Positions 1 through 9,149 are shown, counted from the first letter of the stretch. The stretch: DNA of 64,000 nt from Cupriavidus sp. MP-37 (GCF_020618415.1 NZ_CP085345.1:434001-498000), one strand, 5' to 3'. Notes: generated by a model not told the origin, from the letters alone. Translations and numbers: made by a program.

Positions 1-1
1 C

Positions 2-412
2 GGCCAGGTCGCCAAGATCTGCAACAACCTGATCCTGGGCATCTCCATGATCGGCGTCTCCGAGGCAATGGCGCTGGGGGTCAAGCTCGGCATCGATGCC
101 AAAGTGCTGGCGGGCATCGTCAATACCTCGACCGGCCGCTGCTGGGCTTCCGATACCTGCAATCCGTGGCCCGGCGTGATCGAGACCGCGCCGGCCGGCC
201 GTGGCTACAGCGGCGGCTTCGGCGCCGACCTGATGCTCAAGGACCTGGGCCTGGCCACGGACGCGGCGCGCAGCGTGAAGCAGCCCCTGTTCCTGGGCGC
301 GCTGGCGCAACAGGTCTACCAGGCCGTGAGCGACGCCGGCGATGGCCATCTCGACTTCTCCGGCGTCATCCGCCAGTACCTGTCGGCCGCCGACAAGGAG
401 GGCCAGCAATGA
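2..412 (+). CDS. mmsB: 3-hydroxyisobutyrate dehydrogenase, C-terminal part (partial)
   Basis: The gene enters from outside the window; the open frame runs from base 2 to a TGA at 410-412. It would oxidise 3-hydroxyisobutyrate to methylmalonate semialdehyde with NAD in valine catabolism. The visible part starts inside the GQVAKICNN segment, which holds the catalytic lysine of the beta-hydroxyacid dehydrogenase family, and continues through the all-helical C-terminal domain (GGFGADLMLKDLGLA stretch, typical of HIBADH). The N-terminal Rossmann domain is outside the window. The stop codon overlaps the start of the enoyl-CoA hydratase gene (ATGA), so the two are translationally coupled. The two following genes belong to the same pathway, which supports the substrate assignment. 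Confidence 0.9.
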   Translation, partial: GQVAKICNNLILGISMIGVSEAMALGVKLGIDAKVLAGIVNTSTGRCWASDTCNPWPGVIETAPAGRGYSGGFGADLMLKDLGLATDAARSVKQPLFLGALAQQVYQAVSDAGDGHLDFSGVIRQYLSAADKEGQQ

Positions 413-1179
413 TCGAATTCGCCCTGCAGGGCCACGTCGCCACGCTGACGCTGAGCCGCCCGCCCGCCAATGCGTTCACCGCCGAGGGCCTGCAGCAGCT
501 GCGCGAGCTGGTTGCAAAGATCGACGCCAACCCGGAAGTGCGCGCCGTGGTCGTCACCGGAGCCGGCGAGAAGTTCTTCAGCGCCGGTGCCGACCTGAAC
601 GGCTTTGCCGACGGCGATCGCGCGCATGCGCGCGTGATGGCGCAGCAGTTCGGCAGCGCCTTCGAGGCCCTGCAGAACGCGCGGCCGGTGGTGATTGCCG
701 CGATCAACGGCTATGCCATGGGCGGCGGGCTGGAATGCGCGCTGGCCTGCGATATCCGCATCGCCGAGGAACAGGCACAGATGGCGCTGCCCGAAGCCGC
801 CGTGGGCCTGCTGCCGTGCGGCTGCGGCACGCAGACGCTGCCGTGGCTGGTGGGCGAAGGCTGGGCCAAGCGCATGATCCTGACCAACGAACGCGTCGAT
901 GCGGCCACCGCGCTGCGCATCGGACTGGTGGAAGAGGTGGTGCCGCGCGGCCAGGCCCTTGCCGCGGCGCTGGCGATGGCCGAGCGCGCCTGTCAGGTCA
1001 GCCCGCGTGCCGCCGCACACAGCAAGCGGCTGGTGCACCTGGCGCGCCAGGGCGTGCCGCGCCACGCGGCGCTGGCGCTGGAGCGCGAGCGCTTTGTCGA
1101 CCTGTTCGACGATGCCGACCAGCGCGAGGGCGTCAACGCCTTCCTCGAGAAACGCGCGCCGCAATGGCGCAACGCCTAG
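409..1179 (+). CDS. enoyl-CoA hydratase/isomerase (crotonase family)
   Basis: Crotonase-fold enzyme of 256 aa, the usual length. It likely hydrates 2-enoyl-CoA, plausibly methacrylyl-CoA in valine breakdown. Start chosen at the ATG that overlaps the previous stop (ATGA); the longer open frame upstream lies inside mmsB. The oxyanion-hole segments (SAGADLNGF, GYAMGGGLEC) are present. Both acid residues used by true hydratases appear conserved: the Glu in GGGLEC and the Glu in LPEAAVGLLP. The presence of both glutamates argues for hydratase rather than isomerase activity. Operon with mmsB upstream and the hydrolase 10 bp downstream. Confidence 0.9.
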   Translation: MIEFALQGHVATLTLSRPPANAFTAEGLQQLRELVAKIDANPEVRAVVVTGAGEKFFSAGADLNGFADGDRAHARVMAQQFGSAFEALQNARPVVIAAINGYAMGGGLECALACDIRIAEEQAQMALPEAAVGLLPCGCGTQTLPWLVGEGWAKRMILTNERVDAATALRIGLVEEVVPRGQALAAALAMAERACQVSPRAAAHSKRLVHLARQGVPRHAALALERERFVDLFDDADQREGVNAFLEKRAPQWRNA

Positions 1180-1189
1180 GAGCCCCGCC

Positions 1190-2323
1190 ATGCGCCTGAC
1201 CGAAGAAACCAAGGCCGCCAACCTGGATGTTGCCGGGCCGGAGGTGCTGTTCCAGGTGGTCAACGGCGTCGGCATTGCCACGCTGAACCGGCCGCGCCAG
1301 CTCAATGCCCTGTCGTACCCGATGATCGTCGCGCTCGGCGCACAGATGGAGGCCTGGGCGCGTGACGATGCCATCCGCGCGGTGGTGCTGCGCGGCGCGG
1401 GCCCTAAGGCCTTCTGCGCCGGCGGCGATATCCGCGCGCTGACCGACAGCTACCGCGACGGCACGCCGCTGCACCGGCGCTTCTTTATCGACGAATACAC
1501 GCTGGACTACCGCCTGCACCGCTATCCCAAGCCGCTGGTGGCGCTGATGGATGGCATCGTCATGGGCGGCGGCATGGGCCTGGCACAGGCCGCGCACCTG
1601 CGCCTGGTCACCGAACGCTCGCGCGTGGCCATGCCCGAGACCGGCATCGGCCTGGTGCCGGATGTGGGCGCCAGCCACTTCCTGTCGAAACTGCCGGTGC
1701 CGCTGGCGCTCTACCTGGGGCTGACCGGCGTGAGCATCGGCGCGGCGGACGCCCTGCTGTGCGGACTGGCCGATGCGGCGGTGGACAGCGCCACGCTGGC
1801 CGGGCTGGAACAAACCCTCGCCGGCATCGACTGGGGCCACGACACGCTGGCGGACTTGCGCCACGCGCTGGTGCGCGAGCCCGTTGCCAGCGCCGCCGAA
1901 GCGCCGCTGCTGCAAGTGCTGCCGGCCCTGCTGGAGCATTTCCCGGCGCATGCGACGCTGCCGGAAATCCTGGCCAGCCTGGCTGGCGAGGACGACCCCG
2001 CCTACACCGCTTGGGCCACCCGCACCATCGATGTCCTGCGTACCCGTTCGCCGCTGTCCGCGTGCGCCACGCGCGAGCTGCTGCTGCGCGGACGCAGGAT
2101 GGACCTGGCCGACTGCTTCCGCATGGAACTGGCGGTGGTGGTCAACGCTTTCGCGCAAGGCGATTTCGTCGAAGGCGTGCGCGCGCTGATCGTCGACAAG
2201 GACAACGCCCCGCGCTGGCGCGTCACCCGCTATGACGCGGTCGATGACGCCGTGGTACAGGCGCTGTTCCGGCCCTGGTGGGCGCCCGGCGAGCAGCCGT
2301 TGCCCCTGGCGTTGCACCCCTGA
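1190..2323 (+). CDS. 3-hydroxyisobutyryl-CoA hydrolase (HIBCH-like)
   Basis: A 377-aa crotonase-superfamily protein, longer than hydratases and matching the HIBCH length. It would release free 3-hydroxyisobutyrate from its CoA ester, the step just before MmsB. Seen: the N-terminal crotonase core with FCAGGDIRAL and MDGIVMGGGMGLA, then the HIBCH-type segment MPETGIGLVPDVGASHFL, and a C-terminal extension of about 150 aa typical of HIBCH. ATG chosen at 1190, 10 bp after the hydratase stop and preceded by a short GGAG; a much longer open frame upstream overlaps the hydratase and is not credible. With its neighbours it makes a mmsB-hydratase-hydrolase valine operon. Confidence 0.88.
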   Translation: MRLTEETKAANLDVAGPEVLFQVVNGVGIATLNRPRQLNALSYPMIVALGAQMEAWARDDAIRAVVLRGAGPKAFCAGGDIRALTDSYRDGTPLHRRFFIDEYTLDYRLHRYPKPLVALMDGIVMGGGMGLAQAAHLRLVTERSRVAMPETGIGLVPDVGASHFLSKLPVPLALYLGLTGVSIGAADALLCGLADAAVDSATLAGLEQTLAGIDWGHDTLADLRHALVREPVASAAEAPLLQVLPALLEHFPAHATLPEILASLAGEDDPAYTAWATRTIDVLRTRSPLSACATRELLLRGRRMDLADCFRMELAVVVNAFAQGDFVEGVRALIVDKDNAPRWRVTRYDAVDDAVVQALFRPWWAPGEQPLPLALHP

Positions 2324-2337
2324 GCGGATGCACGGCC

Positions 2338-3003
2338 GTGAGCCTCGACGCGCTGCTGGCACGCAGCCCCTGGGCCGCGGCCCTGACCCCGGCGCAACGC
2401 GATCGCGTTCGCGCCGAGATGCGCGAGCGCGCGGTGCCGCAAGGCGCCTACGTCATCCGCAAGGGCGACCGGGCCGACAGTTGGCTGGGCGTCGCCGAGG
2501 GTCTGGTCAAGGTGCATAGCGCCGTGCCCTCCGGCAAGCGCGCCACGCTGACCGGCGTGCCGGCCGGAGGCTGGCTCGGCGAAGGCTCCCTGCTCAAGCG
2601 CGAGGCGCTGCGCTATGACGTGGTCGCGCTGCGCGATTCACGCATCGCCTGCATGCCGGGCGCGACCTTCCGCTGGCTGCAGGAAACCAGCCTGCCGTTC
2701 AACCGCTACCTGCTCGACCAGCTCAACGAACGGCTCGGCCTGTTCATCGCCACCGTCGAGCACGAACGGCTGCACGGCATCGAGGGCCGCGTCGCGCGGG
2801 CGTTGGCGACGCTGTTCAATCCGGTGCTCTGCCCTGGCCAGGGTCCGGCGCTGCATCTGACCCAGGAGGAAGTGGGCCTGCTGGCCGGCATTTCGCGCCA
2901 GCGGGCCAATGCGGCGCTCAAGGTGCTGGAGAGCGAAGGCCTGCTGGCGGTCGAGCACGGCGCCGTGCATGTGCTCGACCTGGAGGCGCTGCGCCGCTAC
3001 TGA
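2338..3003 (+). CDS. Crp/Fnr-family transcriptional regulator
   Basis: A 221-aa protein with an N-terminal cyclic-nucleotide-binding-like beta barrel (GVPAGGWLGEGSLLKRE region), a long dimerisation helix, and a C-terminal Crp-type winged helix-turn-helix containing LTQEEVGLLAGISRQRAN followed by ALKVLESEGLL. There is no N-terminal cysteine cluster, so it is not an Fe-S Fnr-type sensor; the ligand is unknown. GTG at 2338 is chosen because the longer ATG-started frame overlaps the end of the HIBCH gene; the gap is then 14 bp. It probably regulates the upstream acyl-CoA operon, but this is inference from position only. It resembles the regulator at 63.2-63.9 kb closely enough to be a paralogue. 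Confidence 0.85.
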   Translation: MSLDALLARSPWAAALTPAQRDRVRAEMRERAVPQGAYVIRKGDRADSWLGVAEGLVKVHSAVPSGKRATLTGVPAGGWLGEGSLLKREALRYDVVALRDSRIACMPGATFRWLQETSLPFNRYLLDQLNERLGLFIATVEHERLHGIEGRVARALATLFNPVLCPGQGPALHLTQEEVGLLAGISRQRANAALKVLESEGLLAVEHGAVHVLDLEALRRY

Positions 3004-3022
3004 AGGCGGCAAACGTTCACGG

Positions 3023-4249
3023 CTATGCCGCCGCCGACGACGGCTTCACCAGCCCGTCCGCCCGGAACATCGCCTTGATGCCGCGCACCGCCTGCCGGAT
3101 GCGCGATTCATTCTCGATCAGCGCGAAGCGTACGTACTCGTCGCCATAGTCGCCGAAGCCGATGCCCGGCGACACCGAGACCTTGGCCTTGGCCAGCAAT
3201 TGCTTCGAGAATTCCAGCGAGCCCAGCGCGCGGTAGGGTTCGGGAATCCGCGCCCAGATATACATCGAGGCCTTGGGGATTTCCACCGGCCAGCCGGCCT
3301 CGATCAGCCCGCGCGCCAGCACGTCGCGGCGCGACTGGTATTGCGCGGCGATCTCGCTGACGCATTGCTGGTCGCCTTCGAGCGCGGCGATGGCCGCGAT
3401 CTGCAGCGGCGTGAAGGTGCCGTAGTCGTGATAGCTCTTGATGCGCGTCAGCGCCGCCACCAGGTCCGGGTTGCCGACCATAAAGCCCACGCGCCAGCCC
3501 GCCATGTTGTAGCTCTTGGACAGCGTGAAGAATTCCACCGCGATGTCCTTGGCGCCCGGCACCTGCATGATCGACGGCGCTTTCCAGCCGTCGAAGACGA
3601 TGTCGGCATAGGCCAGGTCGTGCACCACGAAGATATCGTGCTTGCGCGCCAGCGCGATCACGCGCTCGAAGAAGTCCAGCTCCACGCATTGCGCCGTCGG
3701 GTTCGACGGAAATCCCAGCACGATCATCTTGGGCTTGGGATAGCTGCCGCGGATGGCGCGCTCCAGCTCTGCAAAGAAGTCGATGCCCGGCACCAGCGGC
3801 ACCGAGCGGATGTCGGCCCCGGCAATCACCGCGCCGTAGATGTGGATCGGATAGCTGGGGTCGGGCACCAGCACGGTGTCGCCGCGATCCAGCGTGGCCA
3901 GCATCAGGTGCGCCAGGCCCTCTTTCGAGCCGATGGTGACGATGGCCTCGGTATCCGGATCGATCTCGACGTCATACCGTTCGCGGTACCAGTGCGAGAT
4001 CGCGCGGCGCAGCCGCGGAATGCCCCTGGATGCCGAATAGCCATGCGTATCGGGCCGCTGCGCCGCTTCAGTCAGCTTGGCCACGATATGCGCCGGCGTG
4101 GCGCCATCGGGGTTGCCCATGCTCATGTCGATGATGTCCTCGCCACGGCGGCGGGCAGCCATCTTCAGCTCGGCGGTGATATTGAAAACGTACGGGGGAA
4201 GGCGATCGATGCGCGCAAAGCGGCGCTTGCCGGAGGAAGCGGCAGTCAT
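3023..4249 (-). CDS. alaC: class I/II PLP aminotransferase, AlaC-like (glutamate-pyruvate)
   Basis: A 408-aa fold-type I aminotransferase, full length. Seen: SMGNPDG near residue 43 (substrate loop), SNP at 182-184, the aspartate and tyrosine of HDLAYAD (D211, Y214) that contact PLP, and the Schiff-base lysine in [10 protein letters not shown] (K245). The [13 protein letters not shown] block is characteristic of the AlaC/YfdZ group, which makes alanine from pyruvate and glutamate. An AAGGA sequence lies about 8 bases before the ATG. It converges with the Crp/Fnr gene and stands alone. Substrate preference within the group cannot be read from sequence alone. Confidence 0.85.
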   Translation of the reverse strand: MTAASSGKRRFARIDRLPPYVFNITAELKMAARRRGEDIIDMSMGNPDGATPAHIVAKLTEAAQRPDTHGYSASRGIPRLRRAISHWYRERYDVEIDPDTEAIVTIGSKEGLAHLMLATLDRGDTVLVPDPSYPIHIYGAVIAGADIRSVPLVPGIDFFAELERAIRGSYPKPKMIVLGFPSNPTAQCVELDFFERVIALARKHDIFVVHDLAYADIVFDGWKAPSIMQVPGAKDIAVEFFTLSKSYNMAGWRVGFMVGNPDLVAALTRIKSYHDYGTFTPLQIAAIAALEGDQQCVSEIAAQYQSRRDVLARGLIEAGWPVEIPKASMYIWARIPEPYRALGSLEFSKQLLAKAKVSVSPGIGFGDYGDEYVRFALIENESRIRQAVRGIKAMFRADGLVKPSSAAA

Positions 4250-4380
4250 GAAGAGGTCCTTTACGTAAGCGCCCGGAACCGTCCGAGCGACGTCGGCAGC
4301 TTTTGTCTCGGCTGCCGGGGACTCATGTTAGCGGGGATGCGGAGATTGCACAACGGCCATGTGCGGCCGTGCGCGACCGA

Positions 4381-4773
4381 TCAGAGCAGCTTGCCGCCCG
4401 GGGGATGCGTCGGCCGTTCCGCCGGCAGGTTGCGTACGATGCAGTCCAGCGCGCGCGAATCGAACTTGCCGCCAAGCGCCGCGCTGACCGAATCGCGATA
4501 CTGGGCCGGCGATATGCGGCGGTAATACAGCCGCGAAGTCTGGTCCAGCCAGTAGACGTAGTTGTCGTCGTCCCGGCTGCCACTGGTACGCAGCCACTCG
4601 CTGATATTGCTGGAGCCGACCACCATATTGGGGCAAGCGGTCTGCAGCGAATCGAGATAGGCGTTGAAGCCCCTGGCCTCGATATTGCGCACGGAATCCG
4701 GCGCACACGCGGCCAGCATGGCAATGGAGGCGGCCGCGGCGGCGAGGCGCAATGGCTGGATGGCAAACGGCAC
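4381..4773 (-). CDS. small lipoprotein of unknown function
   Basis: A 130-aa protein with a lipoprotein signal peptide: hydrophobic segment AAAAASIAML followed by the lipobox LAAC near residue 23. The mature part is polar with two further cysteines (TACPNM and LDCIVR) that might form a disulphide in the periplasm. It contains a tyrosine/arginine-rich stretch (YVYWLDQTSRLYYRR). I do not recognise the family. Transcribed in the same direction as alaC but separated by about 130 bp, so it is not clearly in the same operon. Confidence 0.7.
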   Translation of the reverse strand: MPFAIQPLRLAAAAASIAMLAACAPDSVRNIEARGFNAYLDSLQTACPNMVVGSSNISEWLRTSGSRDDDNYVYWLDQTSRLYYRRISPAQYRDSVSAALGGKFDSRALDCIVRNLPAERPTHPPGGKLL

Positions 4774-4846
4774 GGCGCTGCTCCTGGCAATGGCGATGCC
4801 GCCATCTTATGGCATGCCGGCGCCCGCGTACACCGCGCCGCAGCGT

Positions 4847-5674
4847 TCAATCGTCCAGCGTCTCGTGCACCGCCGACGCCCCGCGCTTCCAGTAGGCGGA
4901 GGCCCGGATGCGCTGCTTGTCGATGCCGCGCTCCGTGACCAGGTACTGGCGCACCGCCTTCATCGCAGCGCCCTCGCCGGCAGCCCACACATAGCCCTCG
5001 CCACGCGGCAGCGCCAGCTGGCGCAGCGCGCCTTCCAGCAGGCTGCCTTCCGGCGCATCGCCGCGATGCAGCCAGTGCAGGTCCACCTGCGCGGCGCTCG
5101 GCAGCGGGATCTGCGCGGCGGCATCGCCCACCTCCGCCACCACGATGGCATGGGTGCCGGCGCCAAGCTCTTCCAGCCGGCGCCCGATGGCCGGCAGCGC
5201 CGTATCGTCGCCGACCAGCAGGTGCCAGTCGAACCCCGTCGGCACCACGAACGAGCCGCGCGGCCCGCCCACGCCGAGGTACTGGCCCGGCCGCGCCTGC
5301 GCCGCCCATGTGGACGCGGGGCCGTCACCGTGCAGGACGAATTCGAGGTCCAGCTCCTGCTTTGCCGCATCGAAGCGGCGCGGCGTGTAGTCGCGTGCCG
5401 CCGGTCGCGGCTGGCCCTCGGGGAATGCAATGCCGTCCGCGGTGACCTGCGGCAACACCGGCTTGTCAGCGCCGTCAGCCGGGAAAAACACCTTGACGTG
5501 ATCGTCGAACGACGCCGAGACAAAGCCCTGCAGGTCAGCGCCGCCCAGCGTCACGCGCAGCAGTTGCGGTGAAACCAGCGTGGTGCGCACCACCTGCAGC
5601 AGGCGCATCTTCAGCGGATGACGCACGCGCTCGACGGTCAGGTTGCGTGCGGGTTCAGTCGTGTTTTGGGTCAT
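4847..5674 (-). CDS. NADPH-dependent ferric-chelate reductase, siderophore-interacting protein (YqjH/NfeF-like)
   Basis: A 275-aa protein of the FAD-binding siderophore-interacting family (ViuB/YqjH). It should reduce ferric siderophores in the cytoplasm to release iron. Seen: the FAD-binding beta barrel in the first half ending with DYTPRRFD (the RxY-like flavin motif), then GDGPASTWAAQARPG and the NADPH-binding half with LLVGDDTALPAIGRRLE and VWAAGEGAAMKAVR. ATG at 5674 chosen because AAGGA lies 8 bases upstream; a longer frame to 5749 has no such site. It lies just downstream of a YqjI-like PadR gene in the same direction, so the pair forms one transcription unit, unlike the divergent E. 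coli arrangement. Confidence 0.88.
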   Translation of the reverse strand: MTQNTTEPARNLTVERVRHPLKMRLLQVVRTTLVSPQLLRVTLGGADLQGFVSASFDDHVKVFFPADGADKPVLPQVTADGIAFPEGQPRPAARDYTPRRFDAAKQELDLEFVLHGDGPASTWAAQARPGQYLGVGGPRGSFVVPTGFDWHLLVGDDTALPAIGRRLEELGAGTHAIVVAEVGDAAAQIPLPSAAQVDLHWLHRGDAPEGSLLEGALRQLALPRGEGYVWAAGEGAAMKAVRQYLVTERGIDKQRIRASAYWKRGASAVHETLDD

Positions 5675-5752
5675 ATCGGGATTCCTTGTATGCGTGCGCT
5701 GCGCCTGCGCGGCACGATTGCCGAAGGCCGATGCCAGGGTCAGCGCCATGGT

Positions 5753-6463
5753 TCAGGCCTGCGGGCCTGCTTCGATCTCTGCCGCCGCGCGCGCCAGGAT
5801 CGCGGCAATGCGGCGCTGCTCGTCGGCACCCGCTTCGCTGCGCATCACCAGCGCCTGCTTCAGCGCGGCACGCGCCTGCATCAGCTCGGGCAGCCACCCG
5901 CCCTGCTCCGGCTCAGGCTGCTGCTCGCCACGCATCGCCCGGCGCATCCACTCCATCTTGCGCGCCACGTGGCGCAGCCGCGCCACCATCACATCGACAC
6001 GCTCGCGGTTGGCAGCCAGGTGCGCCCTGCCGGTCTCCGACAACTGATAGCGCTTCTTGTTGCCCTCGGTGTCGACGGTGGCATAGCCGACTTCTTCCAG
6101 ATACGTCAGCGCGGGATAGACCACGCCAGGGCTCGGCTTGTAGAAGCCGTTGGTGCGCGTCTCCAACGCCTTGATCAGCTCGTAGCCATGGCTGGGCTTT
6201 TCTTCGAGCAAGGACAGCAGCAGCAGTTGCAGGTCGTCGGCACTGAACTTGCGGCCGCGGCGCCAGCCTTCTTCGTCGAAGCCGCCCGGGCCGCCAGGTC
6301 CGAAACCGTCATCGTCCCGGCCGCCCCAGAAGCCGCCGCCGTGGCCACGGCCCATGGCGTGATGAACCAGGTGCGGGGTGAAGCGCAGCATGAGATGACG
6401 GGCCCGGCCAAAAAGGTCCGGATGCGGCCCAGCGCCGAAGGGATGCGAGTGGTGGTGATGCAT
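5753..6463 (-). CDS. PadR-family metal-responsive repressor (YqjI/NfeR-like)
   Basis: A 236-aa protein. It starts with a His-rich tail (HHHHSHP, then further HH, HHAMGRGHGG) like the nickel-binding tail of E. coli YqjI. A PadR winged helix follows (SADDLQLLLLSLLEEKPSHGYELIKALE; SPGVVYPALTYLEEVGYA with the wing GNKKRYQL) and then a helical dimerisation domain. ATG at 6463 is preferred because AGGAG sits 6 bases before it; an in-frame ATG at 6490 would lie inside the operator. YqjI represses the ferric reductase YqjH and itself, with iron and nickel as effectors; the next gene here is a YqjH homologue. Two near-identical operator copies lie directly upstream. Metal specificity here is inference. 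Confidence 0.85.
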   Translation of the reverse strand: MHHHHSHPFGAGPHPDLFGRARHLMLRFTPHLVHHAMGRGHGGGFWGGRDDDGFGPGGPGGFDEEGWRRGRKFSADDLQLLLLSLLEEKPSHGYELIKALETRTNGFYKPSPGVVYPALTYLEEVGYATVDTEGNKKRYQLSETGRAHLAANRERVDVMVARLRHVARKMEWMRRAMRGEQQPEPEQGGWLPELMQARAALKQALVMRSEAGADEQRRIAAILARAAAEIEAGPQA

Positions 6464-6488
6464 GCGCCTCTCCTGCATATCGCCAGAC

Positions 6489-6516
6489 ATATCTTACGAT
6501 ATATATCTTACGATCT
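6489..6516 (-). promoter_or_regulatory. repeated PadR operator upstream of the nfeR-like gene
   Basis: The 12-mer ATATCTTACGAT occurs twice, at 6489-6500 and 6503-6514, with a 14-bp period. The first copy reads as an inverted repeat ATATC-TTAC-GATAT. It sits 26 bp before the chosen start of the PadR gene, where an autorepressor would bind. The same ATATC/GATAT-type half-sites are known for the E. coli YqjI system. This gives an expected autoregulated reductase operon. Confidence 0.7.
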
Positions 6517-6701
6517 AAAGTCAAGCCTGCCACTTGCCGTGGCCGACCTGCTGCCCCGCACGCCATGCGTGCGCTGGCGTACCAAGCCGGGTTGTCTCTC
6601 GCCGCGCCGCTTTCCAACATGCATTTAGCGCCAAGCATCGCGACAGACGGTGCCACGGCCGGCACGACAGTGAACAACAACAAGGCCAATCGGGGGACGA
6701 G

Positions 6702-7751
6702 ATGGACGCCAGGATTCAGCGCAGGCTGGGGGCCTGCATCGGCGCCATGATGCTGGCGCCAATGGGAGCAGCGTTGGGCGCGATGGAGGATGCACTGCTG
6801 AGCGCGGAACCGGCGGGACCGGCGGCGCATAGCTATTACGTTGAGCCGGCGTATGACGTGGGCAGCCATTATCAGGGTGGACACCTGCGGCTTGGCTACA
6901 AGCTGTCTCCTGCCTGGTCGCTGGAGGCGGGCTACTGGCGCCGCCATGTCAGCCATGGCGACGACTCCGCCGGAATCGATAGCTGGCTGGCGTCGACGAG
7001 CTATGGCCTGATCGCGACGCCCGATGCCGGACGGAAACTGGCGTTGCGTTTGTCGGCCTGGGGCAATTACACCGGCAGCCTGCGTAAGTCGGGTGCGATG
7101 CCGGGCAACAAGCTTGCCGACTACAGCATCGCCCACCCGAACGACACGCAGGTACAGGCCGACCTCATCTACACCGGCCGCCCCTGGCCCGGCCAGGCAC
7201 TGACCGGCTTTATCAGCGGCGGCTATAGCTGGGTCCGGGCCGGCGATATCCAGGGCACGCTCAAGCAAGGCTCTTGCCTGTACAACGTCAGGGTCAGTGC
7301 CGACAACATGGCAACCGGTACGCTTGCGGCGCCCTGCCGCGTGGGGCGCGCTACCGTCCCGAGTGGCGGCTTTCGCCTCAATGCCGCCGATCTCGGTGTC
7401 GACGCCGGCAACAGTTTCAATGACAGCGGCGCGTTCATCGGCGCGGGCGGCTCATGGCGCTGGGGCCATGGCGCCTGGAGCCTGAGCGCGGGCTACCACG
7501 TCCAGTACTTCTTCCGCGAACTGGACAATCGCTACATGGCCTATGGCTCAGCCAGGGCCCAGTTCAACCAGACCGTGCTGCTGCAGGCGTCGTACGCGAT
7601 CAACCGGCATGTCGACATCTTCGTGCGCGGACAAGGCGCGCAGAACAGCCTGATGGGCTATGTGCCGTTGCTGTACAACCCCGTCACCGCAAGCCGGCTC
7701 GACCGGACCTACGGGCTGTTTTCGCTCGGGTTGCGGATCAGCGGGTTCTAG
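6702..7751 (+). CDS. outer-membrane beta-barrel-like exported protein
   Basis: A 349-aa protein with a Sec signal peptide (basic MDARIQRR, hydrophobic core, cleavage near GAALGA). The mature part alternates polar and hydrophobic residues in many short stretches ending in aromatics (HLRLGYKLSPAWSLEAGYW, FIGAGGSWRWG, SAGYHVQYFF) and ends with LFSLGLRISGF. A terminal phenylalanine after alternating hydrophobic residues is the usual C-terminal signal of outer-membrane barrels. Two cysteines (GSCLYN, APCRV) could pair in a loop. ATG at 6702 is chosen for the GGGGGACGAG just upstream and the signal peptide; the frame upstream is not credible. I do not recognise the family; porin or transporter function is possible. 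Confidence 0.65.
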   Translation: MDARIQRRLGACIGAMMLAPMGAALGAMEDALLSAEPAGPAAHSYYVEPAYDVGSHYQGGHLRLGYKLSPAWSLEAGYWRRHVSHGDDSAGIDSWLASTSYGLIATPDAGRKLALRLSAWGNYTGSLRKSGAMPGNKLADYSIAHPNDTQVQADLIYTGRPWPGQALTGFISGGYSWVRAGDIQGTLKQGSCLYNVRVSADNMATGTLAAPCRVGRATVPSGGFRLNAADLGVDAGNSFNDSGAFIGAGGSWRWGHGAWSLSAGYHVQYFFRELDNRYMAYGSARAQFNQTVLLQASYAINRHVDIFVRGQGAQNSLMGYVPLLYNPVTASRLDRTYGLFSLGLRISGF

Positions 7752-7769
7752 CCGCGGCGGGCACGCGGG

Positions 7770-9149
7770 TCAGCGGCGCCGCAGCCTGACGCGTACCCCA
7801 TTGCCCGAACGGATCGTCACGCGCCCCACCACTTTCGGCACGTGCCCCGGATCCGCTTCGACGCGATATCGACGCACGATGCTGGCGAGGATGAGCACCG
7901 CTTCCTGCGTCGCATAGGCAGCGCCGATGCAAACGCGCGGCCCCTTGCTGAACGGGATATACGCGCACTTCGACGATTCCTTGCCCGCAGGCGTGTCGAA
8001 ACGATCCGGATCGAACTCGTCCGGCCGCTCCCACAACGTGCGGTGCCGATGCAGCAGCCACGGCGAAATCAGGATCGGCGAGCCTTGCTTCACCGACTTG
8101 TCGCGGATGCACTGCGACTGCGCGGCCTCGCGCACGAAGAACCCCACGGGCGGGTACAGGCGCAGCGTTTCACGGAACACGTTGCCCACGGTCGGGAGGC
8201 TTTTGATATCGCTCAGCTCGAAATCCCGGTCTCCCACCGCGGCCTGGATTTCCGCCAACATCTGGTCCTGCAGGTGCGGGCATTGCGAGATCAGGTACAG
8301 CGCCCACGTCAGCGCACTGGCGGAAGTCTCGTGACCGGCCAGGAATAGCGTGCAGACCTGGTCCACCAGATCTTCATAGGTGAAGCGATCGCCGCTGACC
8401 GGATCGACAGCGTCCATCATGGCGGCCAGGATGTCCTGCCTTGCGCTGCCCTCCCCGCTGTCGCGCTCCGCCATCCGCCGCGCGATGATCCCGGACAGGA
8501 TCGTCCGGATCTTCTTCGCCGCGCGCTTGCTGGCCCACGCCGAAAACAGCGGCGGCAGCCGGTAGATCATCAGGATCATCGCCCGCTGCGCGTGATGCTG
8601 GAATTCGAGGAAAGCGTCGTAGATCTCCTTTGCCGCGGACTCCTCCAGGTTTTCCGACAGAATGGTGCGGAAGATGATGTCGGCCGTCACGTAGGTCATC
8701 TCGCCGTCGACCTCGTACGGGCGCCCGTCCGCCGCGGCATCCATGCGCCGGGTCATGCCCGCCACCGAATCGGCCATCAGCGCGAACACCAGCCTGAGCC
8801 GCGCCTGCGCGAACGCCGGCTCCACCAGGCGGCGCTGGCGCTCCCATAGATCACCGTTGGTGGTGAAGATGCTGGTGCCCAGCAGCGGCTCCAGCATCCG
8901 GTGCATCAGCTTGTGCTTGGGATACGCGTGCGCATCTGCCAGGATCCGGCGCACCCAGTCGGCATCGTTCACCATGAAGATGTCCATGCCGGGCTGCGAG
9001 ATCTTGCCCATCTTCATCGAATAGCTGCGCTCGAACAGGACATCGATCCAGGAATTCCAGCCACGCAAGAAGCGCAACAGGAACGAGCTCTTGCGCACAT
9101 GCGGCTTGGGATATGGGGGCTGCTTGGGATATGGGGGCTGGAAATTCAT
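7770..9149 (-). CDS. cytochrome P450
   Basis: A 459-aa P450 monooxygenase, full length. Seen: the I-helix oxygen-binding motif AGHETS (271-276), the K-helix ExxR pair (E327, R330), the PERF-like DPDRF (380-384) and the heme loop FSKGPRVCIG with the thiolate ligand C407. There is no fused reductase, so it needs separate redox partners, and none is nearby. The N-terminus has a proline-rich direct repeat (PPYPK twice). Last gene of a three-gene operon after a lipase-like membrane protein (19 bp gap), which suggests a lipid or fatty-acid type substrate; that is inference. Confidence 0.92.
   Translation of the reverse strand: MNFQPPYPKQPPYPKPHVRKSSFLLRFLRGWNSWIDVLFERSYSMKMGKISQPGMDIFMVNDADWVRRILADAHAYPKHKLMHRMLEPLLGTSIFTTNGDLWERQRRLVEPAFAQARLRLVFALMADSVAGMTRRMDAAADGRPYEVDGEMTYVTADIIFRTILSENLEESAAKEIYDAFLEFQHHAQRAMILMIYRLPPLFSAWASKRAAKKIRTILSGIIARRMAERDSGEGSARQDILAAMMDAVDPVSGDRFTYEDLVDQVCTLFLAGHETSASALTWALYLISQCPHLQDQMLAEIQAAVGDRDFELSDIKSLPTVGNVFRETLRLYPPVGFFVREAAQSQCIRDKSVKQGSPILISPWLLHRHRTLWERPDEFDPDRFDTPAGKESSKCAYIPFSKGPRVCIGAAYATQEAVLILASIVRRYRVEADPGHVPKVVGRVTIRSGNGVRVRLRRR
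9105..9140. repeat. 18-bp tandem duplication in the P450 N-terminus
   Basis: The 18-mer CTTGGGATATGGGGGCTG occurs twice in direct succession (9105-9122, 9123-9140). It is in frame and encodes the duplicated PPYPK segment of the P450 N-terminal tail, so copy number could change without breaking the gene. Confidence 0.85.

Noticed and set aside
316..1374. Long antisense frames over the acyl-CoA genes and many other high-GC genes
   Set aside because: Typical shadow frames of high-GC coding DNA; the sense genes have clear family motifs.
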